DNA from: Elysia marginata
Taxonomy: Eukaryota > Mollusca > Gastropoda > Plakobranchidae
DNA: 32,013 bases
NCBI GenBank assembly: GCA_019649035.1
Contig: BMAT01012746.1
Span: forward strand, 17,059-49,071
Reading direction: 5' to 3'
The notes below the pieces were generated by a model. That model had not been told where the DNA came from and ran no database searches. It saw only the letters and a list, made by a program, of their open reading frames with translations. Below are positions 31,331 to 32,013 of this stretch, piece after piece. A program made the translations under genes and the position numbers. The number at the start of each line of letters is the position of its first letter. Position 1 is the stretch's first letter.

Positions 31331-32013
31331 ATATGTTTCATAGAGTTTCAAAAGCGCATGTCCCATTTACTATAGAAAATCATGGAATGCCCTTCATATA
31401 GTGAGCCCACAGAAATGCCCTTTCATGTCTTTTTGTTCAGGTTTTTTTTATTAGCCATGGGCACTGTCACTAATTGCATAACTATCAGAAAAGCCATGAA
31501 ATTATAAAACAAAATCATATGGCTGTTATGGAGTAACGCTGCGTTAAAGCAAAACACTCAATTCAAAACTCACTTTGGCTAAAATTACTTTAAGAACGTC
31601 TAACTGTTTACAGCCAGCGAGATACGACTCGAGCACACCGGACGGTGCTTTGCCAATAAAGATGATTTGCAATTGTTGCCATTATTGGCACATTTTCAAA
31701 CTAAACTATGCGCGCTTAGCTTAGTTAGTTATCATTGCGTGGATAAGACTTGATCCTGAATAATTAGGTCCTATTGATTTATTTGGATTTCTTTAGTTTA
31801 TTGCACTCTGCCCCTTTAAAATCTGCACACACTCATAATGTTTACTGGTTTATATCGTACAGCCAGAGATCTATAGAAGCATGTTGTTCAACTTGATGTC
31901 TTCATGCATATCGGGTTTTATGGTGTGCGCATTGTTTCCTTGACTTTTGCGAGAAGTATACAAATTTGACCTAGTGATGATTTAGTGCGCTTATCGTCTT
32001 GCCTCCCCCTCCC

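Larger units (their letters stand above)
27691..32013. other. Gene-poor right end
   Basis: Apart from the GA-rich and GTT microsatellites, only scattered short frames (for example 28760-29059 on + and 30067-30315 on -) with unremarkable composition. No tRNA-like promoter, SINE or exon with matched splice sites was recognised. Confidence 0.35.

Noticed and set aside
1..32013. CRISPR array, operon, prophage or other prokaryotic system
   Set aside because: Spliced exons, SINEs and AT-rich intergenic DNA show a eukaryotic genome; no regularly spaced repeats or dense same-strand ORFs were seen.

Overview
The window looks like nuclear DNA from an animal. It is AT-rich (roughly a third G+C by eye), genes are split by GT-AG introns, and tRNA-derived SINEs, small DNA-transposon remnants and microsatellites are common. 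Recurrent TCTAGATCTAGA-type patches (about 893-945, 1380-1440, 1600-1740, 14930-15080) resemble those I associate with heterobranch gastropod genomes, so a sea slug, sea hare or freshwater snail is my best guess. That assignment is inference from repeat style, not from a marker gene.

Left part (1-11,600). The main gene is on the + strand: a seven-exon, 5'-incomplete gene for a basic helix-loop-helix (bHLH) transcription factor of the SOHLH (spermatogenesis/oogenesis-specific) family. Exons are 1682-1748, 4118-4192, 4986-5133, 6656-6750, 7623-7957, 9074-9211 and 10397-10899. All six junctions keep phase, giving about 452 residues to a TGA at 10897-10899. The first two exons are short; the second encodes the DNA-contacting basic region. 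A SINE lies just upstream. The introns hold a second SINE copy, a mariner-like MITE and a 220-bp palindrome directly before the last exon.

Middle part (11,600-18,300). This is mostly AT-rich intergenic DNA, with a promoter-like patch and short ORF near 13,000, a different tRNA-SINE at 13,409-13,756, and a TCTAGA block near 15,000. A second small + strand gene (16,960-17,959) encodes an acidic, Ser-rich protein ending in a polylysine run. I do not recognise it. Its last intron is only 62 nt and its retention would change the C-terminus.

Right part (18,300-32,013). I found no confident gene. It contains a second, inverted copy of the mariner-like MITE, a SINE 3'-end fragment, ATT/CT/GA/poly-T simple repeats, a duplicated 110-150 bp block at 23.1 and 23.8 kb, and a few GC-richer islands with short open frames that could be missed exons, promoters or dead transposon sequence. 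One unresolved base (N) sits in a C-run at 27,675.

The two genes show no evident functional link. The most informative results are the exon-level reconstruction of the SOHLH-like gene and several small mobile-element insertions whose boundaries can be read from target duplications or inverted repeats.
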